Source of the DNA: Candidatus Gastranaerophilales bacterium
GTDB lineage: Bacteria; Cyanobacteriota; Vampirovibrionia; Gastranaerophilales; Gastranaerophilaceae
Assembly: GCA_944324255.1 (NCBI GenBank)
Contig: CALUVM010000003.1
Location: 62,001-126,000, forward strand
Reading direction: 5' to 3'
Length of the DNA stretch: 64,000 nucleotides
Below the pieces are notes generated by a model. The model did not search any database, had not been told where the DNA came from, and saw only the letters and a list, made by a program, of their open reading frames with translations. A program made the position numbers and the translations under genes. Shown here in pieces: positions 1-9,110 of this stretch (its first letter is position 1; each line of letters starts with the position of its first letter).

Positions 1-799
1 TAATTCCGAACAAAAAGAAATTAAGGAAATTAATGCAGGTGTCTATTGCCTGAACTGGGAAAAAATCATGCCGGCTTTTGCAAACCTAAAAACAAATAAC
101 GCTCAGGGCGAATATTATTTAACGGATATAATCAAGTGGGCTAATGAAAACGGGCTAAAAGCAAATGTTTATACTTTAAAAGATAAAAATGAAATATATG
201 GTATAAATTCTAAAGTCGAACTGGCTGAAGCTGCCAGACTTTTAAACAGCAGAACTATAACAAAACATTTAACCAACGGAGTTGAAATTATTGACCCCGC
301 AACGACCTGGATTAGCCCTGAAACAGAAATAGGAGCTGATACAGTTATTTATCCTTCATGTTACATAAACGGCAAAAATAAGATTGGCTCTCATTGTAAA
401 ATCGGTCCGTTTGCGCACCTGAGAGGCGGTGTTATTCTTGAAGATTATGTAAAAATAGGGAACTTTGTTGAAGTTAAAAAGACAACAATAAAATCTCATA
501 CAAATGCCTGTCACCTGACGTATCTCGGTGACAGTGAAATAGGTGCAAATGTAAACGTTGGAGCGGGAACCATTACTGCTAACTTTAATCCTTTAACGAG
601 AGAAAAAAGTAAAACCGTTATAAAAGATAACGTAAAAATAGGTTCAAATTCTGTTATTGTGGCTCCTGTTACAATCGAAGAGGGTGCTAATATAGGTGCT
701 GTTGGAGTTATAACTAAGGATGTTCCGGCGTGGGCACTTGCTATAACCCGCTCACCTTTAAAAGTTCTTGAAAATTGGGTTAAACGGAAATTACACTAA
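1..799 (+). CDS. glmU: GlmU, C-terminal part (5' end outside window)
   Basis: Bifunctional N-acetylglucosamine-1-phosphate uridyltransferase / glucosamine-1-phosphate acetyltransferase, which makes UDP-GlcNAc for peptidoglycan and surface polysaccharide. The reading frame is open from base 2, so the gene starts upstream and the ATG at 68 is internal. The sequence EINAGVYC followed by NNAQGEYYLTDII is the end of the nucleotidyltransferase domain. The rest is a left-handed beta-helix of hexapeptide repeats (ADTVIYPSCYI, GANVNVGAGTITANF, GSNSVIVAPV), the acetyltransferase half. About 265 C-terminal residues are present out of the usual 450. Identification is confident; only the truncation limits it. 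Confidence 0.95.
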   Translation, partial: NSEQKEIKEINAGVYCLNWEKIMPAFANLKTNNAQGEYYLTDIIKWANENGLKANVYTLKDKNEIYGINSKVELAEAARLLNSRTITKHLTNGVEIIDPATTWISPETEIGADTVIYPSCYINGKNKIGSHCKIGPFAHLRGGVILEDYVKIGNFVEVKKTTIKSHTNACHLTYLGDSEIGANVNVGAGTITANFNPLTREKSKTVIKDNVKIGSNSVIVAPVTIEEGANIGAVGVITKDVPAWALAITRSPLKVLENWVKRKLH

Positions 800-902
800 T
801 TATTAAGAATTGTAACAATTTTTATAAACTCTGAAATTGTATATTATTTATATACTTTAAATATATGTAAGTAAGATAAATAAGTTTTAAGGAGACAAAA
901 TT

Positions 903-1202
903 ATGTCAACTAACATTAATGCAAACGTTCTGAAAAGTTTTATAATTAAGACAATCGGTTCAGATAAACTGACAGCTTCAACCGCACAGAAATACGGAGT
1001 TGATGCCGGCAAGTATGCAGAAGCAAACGTTGATGAAAATGCTTATCTGGAGCTGGATGAAATACTGGACGATTCAGAACTGTATGAACAATTTGCAGTA
1101 ATGTATAATGAAGAAGTAGAGCAGAAGAGAGATGCTAAAAACGAAGAAGCAGAAAAAGAAGAGCAGGCTAAAGTAAAGGATAAAAACGAGTCAGGAGTAT
1201 AA
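903..1202 (+). CDS. Small acidic protein of unknown function
   Basis: A 99-residue protein I do not recognise. The first 60 residues look like a compact helical domain. The last 30 are almost only E, K, D, A, N and Q, which suggests a charged helical or disordered tail. There is no signal peptide or membrane segment. AAGGAG lies about 7 bases before the ATG. A strong hairpin terminator follows at 1221-1247, so it is probably a single-gene transcript. It sits between glmU and the Ycf45-like ATPase, which gives no clear functional hint. Confidence 0.8.
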   Translation: MSTNINANVLKSFIIKTIGSDKLTASTAQKYGVDAGKYAEANVDENAYLELDEILDDSELYEQFAVMYNEEVEQKRDAKNEEAEKEEQAKVKDKNESGV

Positions 1203-1220
1203 AAAGAATAAGGTATTATA

Positions 1221-1247
1221 AAAGCGGGACTTATCTCCCGCTTTTTT
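1221..1247 (+). terminator. Intrinsic terminator after the small acidic gene
   Basis: Six-base stem GCGGGA/TCCCGC with a six-base loop, followed by six T. It ends the transcript of the gene at 903-1202. Confidence 0.85.
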
Positions 1248-1396
1248 ATTATGCTACAAAATCAGTCAATAAGCGTATTTCAGACACTTAAAAAGACCTT
1301 AATATTTCTTAACAAAAGTGACAAACCTCTCATAAGAATGTAAAAATATGATATAATAAAATTAGGAGATAGCTTTAATAGTTTGCAGCCAAATGC

Positions 1397-2998
1397 GTGA
1401 GCAGAAAGGCATTTTATATACAGATGACAAGTAATTTACAGTTCCACAATGACCTCGAAAGATTATTGGCGGTTATGCCCCAAAAGGTTATCTCTAATTT
1501 GTCTGAAGAACAATTAGATGATGTTATAGAGATTGTGCTGGATATAGGAAGAGTCCCTGAAATTCGACATGCCGGCGGAAAAATTGACAGGATGAATTGT
1601 GAAGCTGTAAATGATGAAGATATAACATTTGTAACATCTCATCTTCAAGAATTTACTCATGATAACAGAACCGGCATTCCGGGAACTCTGCATAGAATTA
1701 GTGCTATAAGGAACCGGCAGGGGAAAGTTGTAGGACTGACCTGCCGTATCGGAAGAGTTGTAACCGGAACTATTTCTTGCATAAAAGATATTTGTACCCA
1801 GGGGAAGAGTATTCTTTTCCTTGGACCTCCCGGAGTCGGAAAAACCACAAAACTTAGAGAAATTGCAAGGCTTGTTGCAGATGAGCTGGGCAAAAGAGTA
1901 ATTATTGTGGATACGTCCAATGAAATTGCGGGAGATGGTGATACTCCGCATCCTGCAATAGGTTCAGCAAGAAGAATGCAGGTTCCGCAGCCGGAATTTC
2001 AGAAAGATATAATGATTGAAGCGGTCGAGAATCATACTCCGGAAGTTATAGTTGTTGACGAAATAGGTACGGAAGCCGAAGCTCAAGCCGCAAGAACTAT
2101 TGCAGAAAGAGGGGTAATGCTTATTGCAACTGCCCACGGCAACAGCCTGGAAAGCTTGATTAAAAACCCTACTCTTTCTGATCTGGTAGGCGGAATTCAA
2201 TCGGTTACTTTAGGTGATGATGAAGCAAAAAGAAGAGCTTCGCAAAAGACGGTACTTGAAAGAGAAAAACAGCCGACATTTGATGTTGTTATTGAAATTA
2301 TAGACAGAAACACTCTTGCTGTTTATAAAAACACGGCGGAAGCTGTTGACTATATTTTAAGAGGCTGGCCGATAAGACCGGAAATCAGAAAAGTCGAAGC
2401 CGAACAAGTTATGTCATCGGAACTTCCTCAAGAAACACCTCCGGCAGCAGAAGAGAAATCGAGAGAAGAAAACAGCATGAACTTCTCATTCTCCCGTCAG
2501 AAATATTGTGAACAAAATAAACCTCTCAGAAAAGTTTATTTGTATGCTGTATCAAGAACTATTGTTGAAAAACTTATTGAAAGAATGGATTTCAATCTTG
2601 AAATTACCCGTAATGTTGAGGATGCAGATATTGTAATTGCCCATAAAAACTTTGCTAAAGGCGGTGCAAAAATATTGAACACCGCTAAAGAATACAGGGT
2701 TCAAATATTTTATGTAAAAACAAATTCAATGGCGCAGATCCAAAAAGTGCTTAAAGATGCTCTTGATATACGCCCATATGATAATGATTTCGATACGGGG
2801 TATAAAGATGAAACGGAAGAAGCTCTGGATGAAGTCAAAGCTGCTATAAAGCAGGTTATGGACGGAGCGGAAGTTATTGAGCTGGAACCTCAGAATACGC
2901 AGATTCGAAAACTTCAACATGAGTTAGTTGAGCAATACGGTCTGCAAAGCACTTCTATAGGCGAAGGTGAAAATAGACATCTCAGGATTTCAAGATAA
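1397..2998 (+). CDS. Ycf45-like AAA ATPase with C-terminal R3H domain
   Basis: ATPase related to the cyanobacterial/plastid Ycf45 family and, more distantly, to sporulation protein SpoIIIAA. An N-terminal region (1-125) precedes a P-loop domain with Walker A GPPGVGKTT (143-151) and Walker B VIVVDEIG (197-204). The C-terminal end (about 480-533: LQHELVEQYGLQS..., RHLRI) matches the R3H single-strand nucleic-acid-binding fold. A low-complexity linker around 340-365 separates the ATPase from the rest. The cellular role is not established; nucleic acid binding is likely. The longest frame starts with GTG at 1397, without a good ribosome site; ATG at 1424, 14 bases after AGAAAGG, is the alternative. 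An extended -10 (TG-A-TATAAT) at 1349-1357 is the probable promoter. Confidence 0.88.
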   Translation: MSRKAFYIQMTSNLQFHNDLERLLAVMPQKVISNLSEEQLDDVIEIVLDIGRVPEIRHAGGKIDRMNCEAVNDEDITFVTSHLQEFTHDNRTGIPGTLHRISAIRNRQGKVVGLTCRIGRVVTGTISCIKDICTQGKSILFLGPPGVGKTTKLREIARLVADELGKRVIIVDTSNEIAGDGDTPHPAIGSARRMQVPQPEFQKDIMIEAVENHTPEVIVVDEIGTEAEAQAARTIAERGVMLIATAHGNSLESLIKNPTLSDLVGGIQSVTLGDDEAKRRASQKTVLEREKQPTFDVVIEIIDRNTLAVYKNTAEAVDYILRGWPIRPEIRKVEAEQVMSSELPQETPPAAEEKSREENSMNFSFSRQKYCEQNKPLRKVYLYAVSRTIVEKLIERMDFNLEITRNVEDADIVIAHKNFAKGGAKILNTAKEYRVQIFYVKTNSMAQIQKVLKDALDIRPYDNDFDTGYKDETEEALDEVKAAIKQVMDGAEVIELEPQNTQIRKLQHELVEQYGLQSTSIGEGENRHLRISR

Positions 2999-3022
2999 TC
3001 TCATTTAATATAACTTAACAGA

Positions 3023-3051
3023 TTGCCTAGTATCCCTATATATTGTACTAT
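3023..3051 (+). promoter_or_regulatory. Sigma-70-type promoter for the fliP operon
   Basis: TTGCCT and TACTAT separated by exactly 17 bases. It lies 60 bases before fliP, in the only gap upstream of the export-gate genes, and predicts a transcript starting near 3058. No sigma-28 motif is visible here. Confidence 0.55.
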
Positions 3052-3111
3052 GTAGTGGGGAAGAGTATTTTGACTTTTCCGGGGTAGTTGATTTTTTAAG
3101 GACATATTGAA

Positions 3112-3864
3112 ATGAAAGACTTTAAAAAGTGGGGATTTGCACTTGGCGGAATATTGTTGGGGATTTTGCCATCACAGGCTGCAATGACATTCCCTAATAT
3201 TAATATTGGTATGCAAACTGTTAATACTCCGCAAGAATTCACAAACGGACTCCAGATTCTTATCTGGTTAACGATTCTAACTCTTGCTCCGAGTATTTTA
3301 ATTATGACAACATCTTTCATAAGGCTTGTTGTTGTGCTTGCTCTGACCCGTCAGGCTCTGGGAGCTGGGACTTTACCGCCAAATCAGGTTATTACAAGTT
3401 TAGCATTGATTTTAACCTTTTTTATTATGGCGCCTACATTCAATGAAATTAATGAAAAAGCTCTCCAGCCTTATATGAACAATCAAATAACCCAGCAAGT
3501 TGCTTTAGATAGGGGAATTGAACCTATACGAACCTTTATGTTTAAACAGACTCACGAAAAGGAACTTGCCCTTTTTGTCAGAATGGCAAAAATAGAAAAA
3601 CCAAAAAATAAGAATGATGTACCGACATACGTTTTGTTGCCGGCATTTATATTAAGTGAGTTAAAAACGGCGTTTACCATAGGCTTTGTTGTTTATCTGC
3701 CGTTTCTTGTAATTGATATTGTTGTATCCAGTGTGCTTGTATCAATGGGTATGATGTTTTTACCGCCAACTATGATTGCACTTCCGTTTAAGCTTATTAT
3801 GTTTGTTATGGTTGACGGTTGGTATTTGATTGTAAAATCTCTTGTTGATAGTTTTGTGAGGTAA
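3112..3864 (+). CDS. fliP: FliP, type III export gate protein
   Basis: Core membrane component of the flagellar/type III secretion export gate, which forms the FliP-FliQ-FliR pore through which unfolded substrates leave the cytoplasm. 250 residues, the family's normal length. A cleavable-type signal (MKDFKKWGFALGGILLGILPSQA) is followed by four hydrophobic segments. The typical TSFIRLVVVLALTRQALGAG stretch is present near residue 65, as is a periplasmic region around 115-180. It is the first gene of a tight run fliP-fliQ-fliR-flhB-flhA. The N-terminal signal and length fit flagellar FliP better than shorter non-flagellar SctR, but the sequence alone cannot decide whether a filament is built. 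Confidence 0.95.
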   Translation: MKDFKKWGFALGGILLGILPSQAAMTFPNINIGMQTVNTPQEFTNGLQILIWLTILTLAPSILIMTTSFIRLVVVLALTRQALGAGTLPPNQVITSLALILTFFIMAPTFNEINEKALQPYMNNQITQQVALDRGIEPIRTFMFKQTHEKELALFVRMAKIEKPKNKNDVPTYVLLPAFILSELKTAFTIGFVVYLPFLVIDIVVSSVLVSMGMMFLPPTMIALPFKLIMFVMVDGWYLIVKSLVDSFVR

Positions 3865-3867
3865 TAA

Positions 3868-4143
3868 ATGAATCAAGATATAGTAATAACACTTTTACAA
3901 AAAATGTTTATATTAACACTCCAGATGTCGGTGCCTATATTGCTTGTAGGTGTTGTTATCGGTTTGATTGTAAGTATTTTTCAAACAGTTACTCAAATAC
4001 AGGAATCAACTTTAACATTCGTTCCAAAGATAGTTGGGTGTGTTATACTGCTTATCTTTCTTTTACCCTGGATGATGAGTGTTTTTATAACTACGACTAA
4101 TGAATTTATGGATATGATTCCTCAATTAATAGGCGGATTTTAA
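3868..4143 (+). CDS. fliQ: FliQ, type III export gate protein
   Basis: Small two-helix membrane subunit of the FliPQR export gate. 91 residues, with the two expected hydrophobic helices (about 17-40 and 52-75) and the family signature around QTVTQIQESTLTFVPKI. It starts 3 bases after fliP, and its stop codon overlaps the fliR start (TAATG), so the two are translationally coupled. Confidence 0.94.
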   Translation: MNQDIVITLLQKMFILTLQMSVPILLVGVVIGLIVSIFQTVTQIQESTLTFVPKIVGCVILLIFLLPWMMSVFITTTNEFMDMIPQLIGGF

Positions 4144-4922
4144 TGTTTAATCTGGATGTTTTGTTTTCAGTAGGGAATATAATACTTTTTATGGCGATTT
4201 TTACAAGATTGTCAGGTCTTTTTACGTCTGCTCCGCTTTTTTCAACATACCCGATTCCTGCCCAGATTAAAGTCTGGCTGGCGGCAACGATAGCATTTAT
4301 ATTATTCCCTATTGTGCAGGCAAATACTTCTTTTGTTACTCCGACTTCAGTACCTGCTTTAACCCTTATTCTTTTCAAGGAATTCTTAATAGGGTATGTT
4401 ATAGGGTACTGTGCAAATATAATGTTCGCAGGAATTGAACTCGGGGTAAATACGTTTGCTATTCAGATGGGTATTTCTGCAGATCAAGCATTAAATCCTA
4501 CATCAGGCGGAAATTCTCCTGTTATTACACAGGCATATACGTATTTAGCAACTATGCTTTTTGTAACTCTGGGGGCGCATAGATGGTTGTTTTCAGCTAT
4601 TTATAACAGTTTTAAAACTCTTCCAGCCGGATATGTTTTTAACTTTTCCCCGGGGCTTGTTGAGCAGGTAGTAATAATATCAGGACAGATATTTTCTATA
4701 GGTTTGGGAATTGCTATTCCTATATTCGGGGTTTTATTTATAACTGATATTCTGCTCGGGTTTACATCAAAAATGATGCCTCAAATGAATATATTTATGG
4801 TATCTATTCCGCTTAAAATATATTTAGGTTTACTGTTGTCCTTGATATTTATGCGGCCGATGGCGGAATATATTGCTGTTTTGATAGAACAGTTTATGAC
4901 AAAAATTGCGGTAATTTTCTAA
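4143..4922 (+). CDS. fliR: FliR, type III export gate protein
   Basis: Third pore subunit of the export gate. 259 residues with about six hydrophobic segments, normal for the family. The conserved region ELGVNTFAIQMGISADQALNP (around residues 98-118), which is close to the gate's plug region in known structures, is intact. It overlaps fliQ by one base. The gene is complete and shows no sign of decay. Confidence 0.94.
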   Translation: MFNLDVLFSVGNIILFMAIFTRLSGLFTSAPLFSTYPIPAQIKVWLAATIAFILFPIVQANTSFVTPTSVPALTLILFKEFLIGYVIGYCANIMFAGIELGVNTFAIQMGISADQALNPTSGGNSPVITQAYTYLATMLFVTLGAHRWLFSAIYNSFKTLPAGYVFNFSPGLVEQVVIISGQIFSIGLGIAIPIFGVLFITDILLGFTSKMMPQMNIFMVSIPLKIYLGLLLSLIFMRPMAEYIAVLIEQFMTKIAVIF

Positions 4923-4943
4923 AAAAGGGTTAGATTCAGATAG

Positions 4944-6023
4944 ATGAGTAATGATGCGGCAGAAAAAACCGAAGAAGCGACCACCCGACGGCGTACGAAG
5001 GAACGAGAGAGGGGAAATGTCGCAAAAAGTAAGGATATGGAATCAGCGCTTGTCATGATTGGCGGGATTGCAATCCTTATTGTGCTTGCAAAATATATGT
5101 TTTCAAATATTATGAGTATGCTCAGAGATACTTTTGAAAACCTGAATCCGGCAACAATTGATACCTCAAGCATTGTCGGGCTTTTGTATCCTTATTTCAG
5201 ATATCTGGGTATAATTGTACTGCCTTTTTTAGTCCTGCTTTTTATTCTTGCTGTTATTGTCGTCAGAATGGATGTCGGGCATGTATTTGCTCTGCAGCGA
5301 GCTAAATTTGATTTAACGAATCTTAGTCCAAGACGGCTTTTTGAAAATGCAAAAAGAATTTTTAATCCGTTTCAGCCCCGTTCAATGGTAGAGTTTGCAA
5401 AATCAATAATGAAAATAGTCATAGTTGCTGCCTGCGGTTATGCTGCAATAAACAGCAGAAAGGGTGATTTGATAGGGCTTGTCGGACTGGAAATCCCGAT
5501 TGCTCTGCACATTGTCGGCTCTATTCTTGTAAATATGATTATTAATATGTGTTTGGCTATGTTGATTTTAGGGTATTTGGATAAAAAGTATCAAAACTAC
5601 GAATACGAAAAATCAATCAAAATGACCAAACAGGAAGTTAAAGACGAATACAAAGATACGGAAGGTGATCCTAAGATTAAAGCAAGGATTCGCTCCATAC
5701 AGATGCAAATGGCAAGACAGCGGATGATGTCTGCTGTTCCAAAAGCGGATGTTGTTGTTACAAACCCGACGCACTATGCTGTTGCTATACAATACGATAA
5801 GACAAAGGCTCCGGCGCCGATTGTGGTTGCAAAAGGGGTAGATTATCTGGCATTTCAGATAAGAGAAATTGCAAAGCAAAACAATGTTCCTATTGTAGAA
5901 AATCGACCTGTTGCAAGAGCCCTCTACAATTCTGTACCGATTGATGGTATAATACCATCAGACTTATATGTTGCAGTTGCTGAAATCTTAGCATACGTAT
6001 ACAATAATAGGAGGGGAAGTTAA
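4944..6023 (+). CDS. flhB: FlhB, export gate substrate-specificity switch
   Basis: Membrane protein whose cytosolic domain switches export from rod/hook-type to filament-type substrates. 359 residues. The N-terminus has the family's AAEKTEEATTRRRTKERERG motif, then four membrane segments, then the cytosolic domain with the autocleavage site NPTH (274-277; cleavage between N and P). The intact NPTH and the full C-terminal domain indicate a working switch protein. It begins 21 bases after fliR. Confidence 0.95.
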   Translation: MSNDAAEKTEEATTRRRTKERERGNVAKSKDMESALVMIGGIAILIVLAKYMFSNIMSMLRDTFENLNPATIDTSSIVGLLYPYFRYLGIIVLPFLVLLFILAVIVVRMDVGHVFALQRAKFDLTNLSPRRLFENAKRIFNPFQPRSMVEFAKSIMKIVIVAACGYAAINSRKGDLIGLVGLEIPIALHIVGSILVNMIINMCLAMLILGYLDKKYQNYEYEKSIKMTKQEVKDEYKDTEGDPKIKARIRSIQMQMARQRMMSAVPKADVVVTNPTHYAVAIQYDKTKAPAPIVVAKGVDYLAFQIREIAKQNNVPIVENRPVARALYNSVPIDGIIPSDLYVAVAEILAYVYNNRRGS

Positions 6024-6030
6024 TTAAAGA

Positions 6031-8139
6031 ATGGGGCTGACCAAGTTATCTGAATTACTTAAGAATAACGATATCGTTCTTGCGATAGGTCTTGTTGTAA
6101 TCGTCTGCATGATGGTTATTCCTCTTCCTGCGCCGCTGCTTGATGTTTTATTAACCATAAATATATCGCTTGCAATAGTTATTCTACTTGTATGCTTGTA
6201 TACAAAAGAACCGCTTGATTACTCTTCATTCCCGACGGTACTTTTGATTGCAACCCTGTTCAGATTAGGTTTAAACGTAAGTTCAACAAGATTGATTCTG
6301 CTTTATGGGGAAGCAGGAAATGTAATTAATTCTTTCGGAGAGTTTGTTGTCGGAGGTAATTACGTAGTAGGTGCTGTAATATTTGCGATTCTTGTATTGA
6401 TTAATTTTATGGTAATCACGGGTGGTGCAACCCGTGTAGCTGAAGTATCCGCTCGTTTTACATTGGATAAGATGCCGGGTAAACAATTAAGTATTGATGC
6501 GGATTTGAATTCAGGACTTATAAATGAAGACCAGGCTAAAGAAAGACGCCGCAAGCTAGAAAGAGAAACTGATTTTTACGGTACTATGGATGGTGCTTCC
6601 AAGTTTGTTAAGGGTGACGCAACTGCCGGTATCGTAATTACCATTGTAAACATAGTGGGCGGTTTAATTATCGGTATTGTCCAACAGCAAATGGATGTTC
6701 AGCAGGCTCTTAATACTTATACAATTTTAACGGTCGGCGATGGTCTTGTTTCGCAGATTCCTGCATTATTAATTTCTACAGCAACAGGTTTGATTGTTTC
6801 CCGTGCTACCGGTAAAGACGAACCTCTTTCAGAAGATATTAAAAACGAGATGTTTTCAGACCCTCGTGTGCTGGGTGTGGTAGCGGGCTTGCTTGCATTT
6901 TTAGGTGTCGTTCCGGGCATGCCGACAGCTCCGTTTTTACTTATTGCAGCTTGCGCCGGAGGGTTTGCTTACCTGAAAACCAAGCAAAGAAAAGAGCTTG
7001 TTCAGACGGCTGAGGCACAAAAAGCCGCACAAGAACAGCAAGAAAAACTCGGGAAAAAAGAAAAAAGAGCAAAGGCTACAAGAGAAAGTGTTATGGAACT
7101 TCTTAATGTCGATACAATTGAAATTGAAGTCGGCTATAGGCTTGTTCAGCTTCTTAACGTAGAAATGGGCGGAGATTTGCTTGAAAGAATTGCGCAGATA
7201 AGACGTCAGACTGCCCTTGATCTAGGTATAGTACTTCCTTCAATAAGGGTAAGGGATAACTTGCAGCTTTCACCTAATTCTTATCAAATTAAACTAAAAG
7301 GTGTTGCTTTAGAATCAGGTGAAGTATACCCTGAAAGGTACCTTGCGATGTGCGCCGGAGATCCTGTAGGGAATTTAACCATAAACGGCATCCATGCTAT
7401 AGAACCGGCTTTTGGACTTCCTGCTTTATGGATTGAACCTAAAGATAAAGATTTGGCAGAAATGTCAGGCTACACTGTAGTATCAGCTTCTGCTGTAATA
7501 TCTACTCATATTACCGAGGTTATTAAGAAATGTGCTTATGAAATTGTTTCAAGATTTGATATTCAACAACTTATCGACAATCTTAAAAAAGAAGTTTCGG
7601 AAGATTATGTTAACGATATTATGAAAGATATTACAATCGGTGATGTGCAGATTGTCATCCAGAACCTTTTAAAAGAAGGTGTAGCGGTAAGAGATTTGAA
7701 AACCATACTTGAAACTATAAGTTTACAATCAAAAATTAATAAGAATCCTAACTTCTTAACCGAACATGTTCGACAGGCGCTTGCAAGAAATATTTGTAAG
7801 CAAAATCTTGCAGATACCGGTGAGCTATATGTAATTACACTTTCTCCTGATGTCGAAAATACTATTGCAAAAGGAGCAAGCCCTGACGGTCAGAGTGTTA
7901 CTCTTGATCCGGCATTTACGAGAGCATTGTTTGATAGGATGAATATTGAACTTGAAAAAGCTATAACTGCAACGGGAAATCAGCCTGTAATTCTATGTTC
8001 TTCTCCTATAAGATTGTTATTTAGAAAACTTGTAGAAAGAACCTATCCTCAAATTGCAATTATGTCTTATAATGAAATTAGTCCGAATGTTAAAGTAAAA
8101 TCTGTCGGAATGATAAAATTGGAACTGGCAAAAAGATAA
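6031..8139 (+). CDS. flhA: FlhA, export gate major membrane protein
   Basis: Largest export-gate subunit. It couples proton motive force to export and docks chaperone-substrate complexes. 702 residues: about eight hydrophobic segments in the first 310, the FHIPEP-type region (PTVLLIATLFRLGLNVSSTR near 70-90), a charged linker around 320-345, and a four-subdomain cytoplasmic part to the end. Length and domain order are normal. It starts 7 bases after flhB. No flhF/flhG follows, unlike many flagellar clusters; a PilZ gene comes next. Confidence 0.95.
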   Translation: MGLTKLSELLKNNDIVLAIGLVVIVCMMVIPLPAPLLDVLLTINISLAIVILLVCLYTKEPLDYSSFPTVLLIATLFRLGLNVSSTRLILLYGEAGNVINSFGEFVVGGNYVVGAVIFAILVLINFMVITGGATRVAEVSARFTLDKMPGKQLSIDADLNSGLINEDQAKERRRKLERETDFYGTMDGASKFVKGDATAGIVITIVNIVGGLIIGIVQQQMDVQQALNTYTILTVGDGLVSQIPALLISTATGLIVSRATGKDEPLSEDIKNEMFSDPRVLGVVAGLLAFLGVVPGMPTAPFLLIAACAGGFAYLKTKQRKELVQTAEAQKAAQEQQEKLGKKEKRAKATRESVMELLNVDTIEIEVGYRLVQLLNVEMGGDLLERIAQIRRQTALDLGIVLPSIRVRDNLQLSPNSYQIKLKGVALESGEVYPERYLAMCAGDPVGNLTINGIHAIEPAFGLPALWIEPKDKDLAEMSGYTVVSASAVISTHITEVIKKCAYEIVSRFDIQQLIDNLKKEVSEDYVNDIMKDITIGDVQIVIQNLLKEGVAVRDLKTILETISLQSKINKNPNFLTEHVRQALARNICKQNLADTGELYVITLSPDVENTIAKGASPDGQSVTLDPAFTRALFDRMNIELEKAITATGNQPVILCSSPIRLLFRKLVERTYPQIAIMSYNEISPNVKVKSVGMIKLELAKR

Positions 8140-8154
8140 AGAAAGGATAATTAA

Positions 8155-8745
8155 ATGAGAGAACTTGTAAAAAAAGACCAATTGGTAACCATAGTACCTC
8201 AGGATTTTAAAAACTCAAATAAAGGGAAAGTTCTTGATGTAACAATGGACGGATTCAGAATGGAGTTAAAGTATCAGCCTGAAGGTCTTATAAAAAACCA
8301 TATATGTGATTTTTATTCTCTTACTGATAACGGCTATTTGTATTTTGAATCTTATATCCAAAACCTTGAGAATAATGTTATATCTATTGCCAATCCTGTA
8401 AAACACAGATTCCTACAAAGACGTAAGTTTACCCGTATTAAGTTTATTGAGGATATTGAACTTGTAAGTGAAGATATCGTTCATAAAGCAAGAACTCTGG
8501 ATCTTTCAGCGGGTGGTATGAAACTCCAGACAGAAGAAAATATTGATATTGAAAAAGAGTACAAAGTTTCCATAAAATTAAGCGACGAACAGGAGATTAA
8601 ATGTAAATATCAATTAATTCGTGTAGAAAAGAAAGATAACGGCTTGTATATGATATCCGGAAGGTTTGTAAATCTGAGTAATATTGATAAGATGACGCTG
8701 GTACAGTTCTGTATGAAAAAAGATATGGAGAATCTTAATAAGTAA
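8155..8745 (+). CDS. PilZ-domain c-di-GMP receptor, YcgR-like
   Basis: 196-residue protein with an N-terminal PilZN/YcgR-like domain (1-85) and a C-terminal PilZ domain. Both c-di-GMP-binding motifs are intact: RxxxR (R90 to R94, in QRRKFTR) and DxSxxG (D116, S118, G121, in DLSAGG). YcgR-type proteins slow or steer the flagellar motor when c-di-GMP is high. Its position 15 bases after flhA supports a role in flagellar control. The function is inferred from family and context. Confidence 0.88.
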   Translation: MRELVKKDQLVTIVPQDFKNSNKGKVLDVTMDGFRMELKYQPEGLIKNHICDFYSLTDNGYLYFESYIQNLENNVISIANPVKHRFLQRRKFTRIKFIEDIELVSEDIVHKARTLDLSAGGMKLQTEENIDIEKEYKVSIKLSDEQEIKCKYQLIRVEKKDNGLYMISGRFVNLSNIDKMTLVQFCMKKDMENLNK

Positions 8746-9095
8746 TGGGCGGATATACTGAAAGTATAAGAAGTTTTTTTATAGCGATTACTCTGCTTGT
8801 AATAGGAACGATTTGTTTTGTAAAAATCGGGGCTATAGATTTGCATGCTGTACTTTCAACAAGTATAATACTTATACCGGCAGTTGTTGTAATGGGAATT
8901 TTAGGACAAAAAATCGGCGAAATTATGGATAATCCTAAAAACAGAGCCGATGCCGATTATAAAATTGCTGTATTAAATGCTTTAAAGAAGATGGATAAAT
9001 CAATTACCCTTCAGGAGCTTAATGAAAAGCTGACAAAAACTGTCGCTGAACCTGATGCTCCTGATTCGGAAACAGATGACGATGTGGATGTATAG
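8745..9095 (+). CDS. Small two-helix membrane protein downstream of PilZ
   Basis: 116 residues, no family recognised. Two hydrophobic segments (about 10-28 and 35-55) are followed by a charged cytoplasmic-type tail ending in a run of D and E. It overlaps the PilZ gene by one base (TAATG), so it is translationally coupled to it and is probably the last gene of the export-gate operon. leuS begins 15 bases later with its own GGAGG. Confidence 0.78.
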   Translation: MGGYTESIRSFFIAITLLVIGTICFVKIGAIDLHAVLSTSIILIPAVVVMGILGQKIGEIMDNPKNRADADYKIAVLNALKKMDKSITLQELNEKLTKTVAEPDAPDSETDDDVDV

Positions 9096-9110
9096 TTAAT
9101 GGAGGAATAG

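Noticed and set aside
3001-3111. Sigma-28 or sigma-54 promoter upstream of fliP
   Set aside because: No TAAA-N15-CCGAT or GG-N10-GC pattern was seen; a plain TTGCCT-N17-TACTAT promoter explains the region better.
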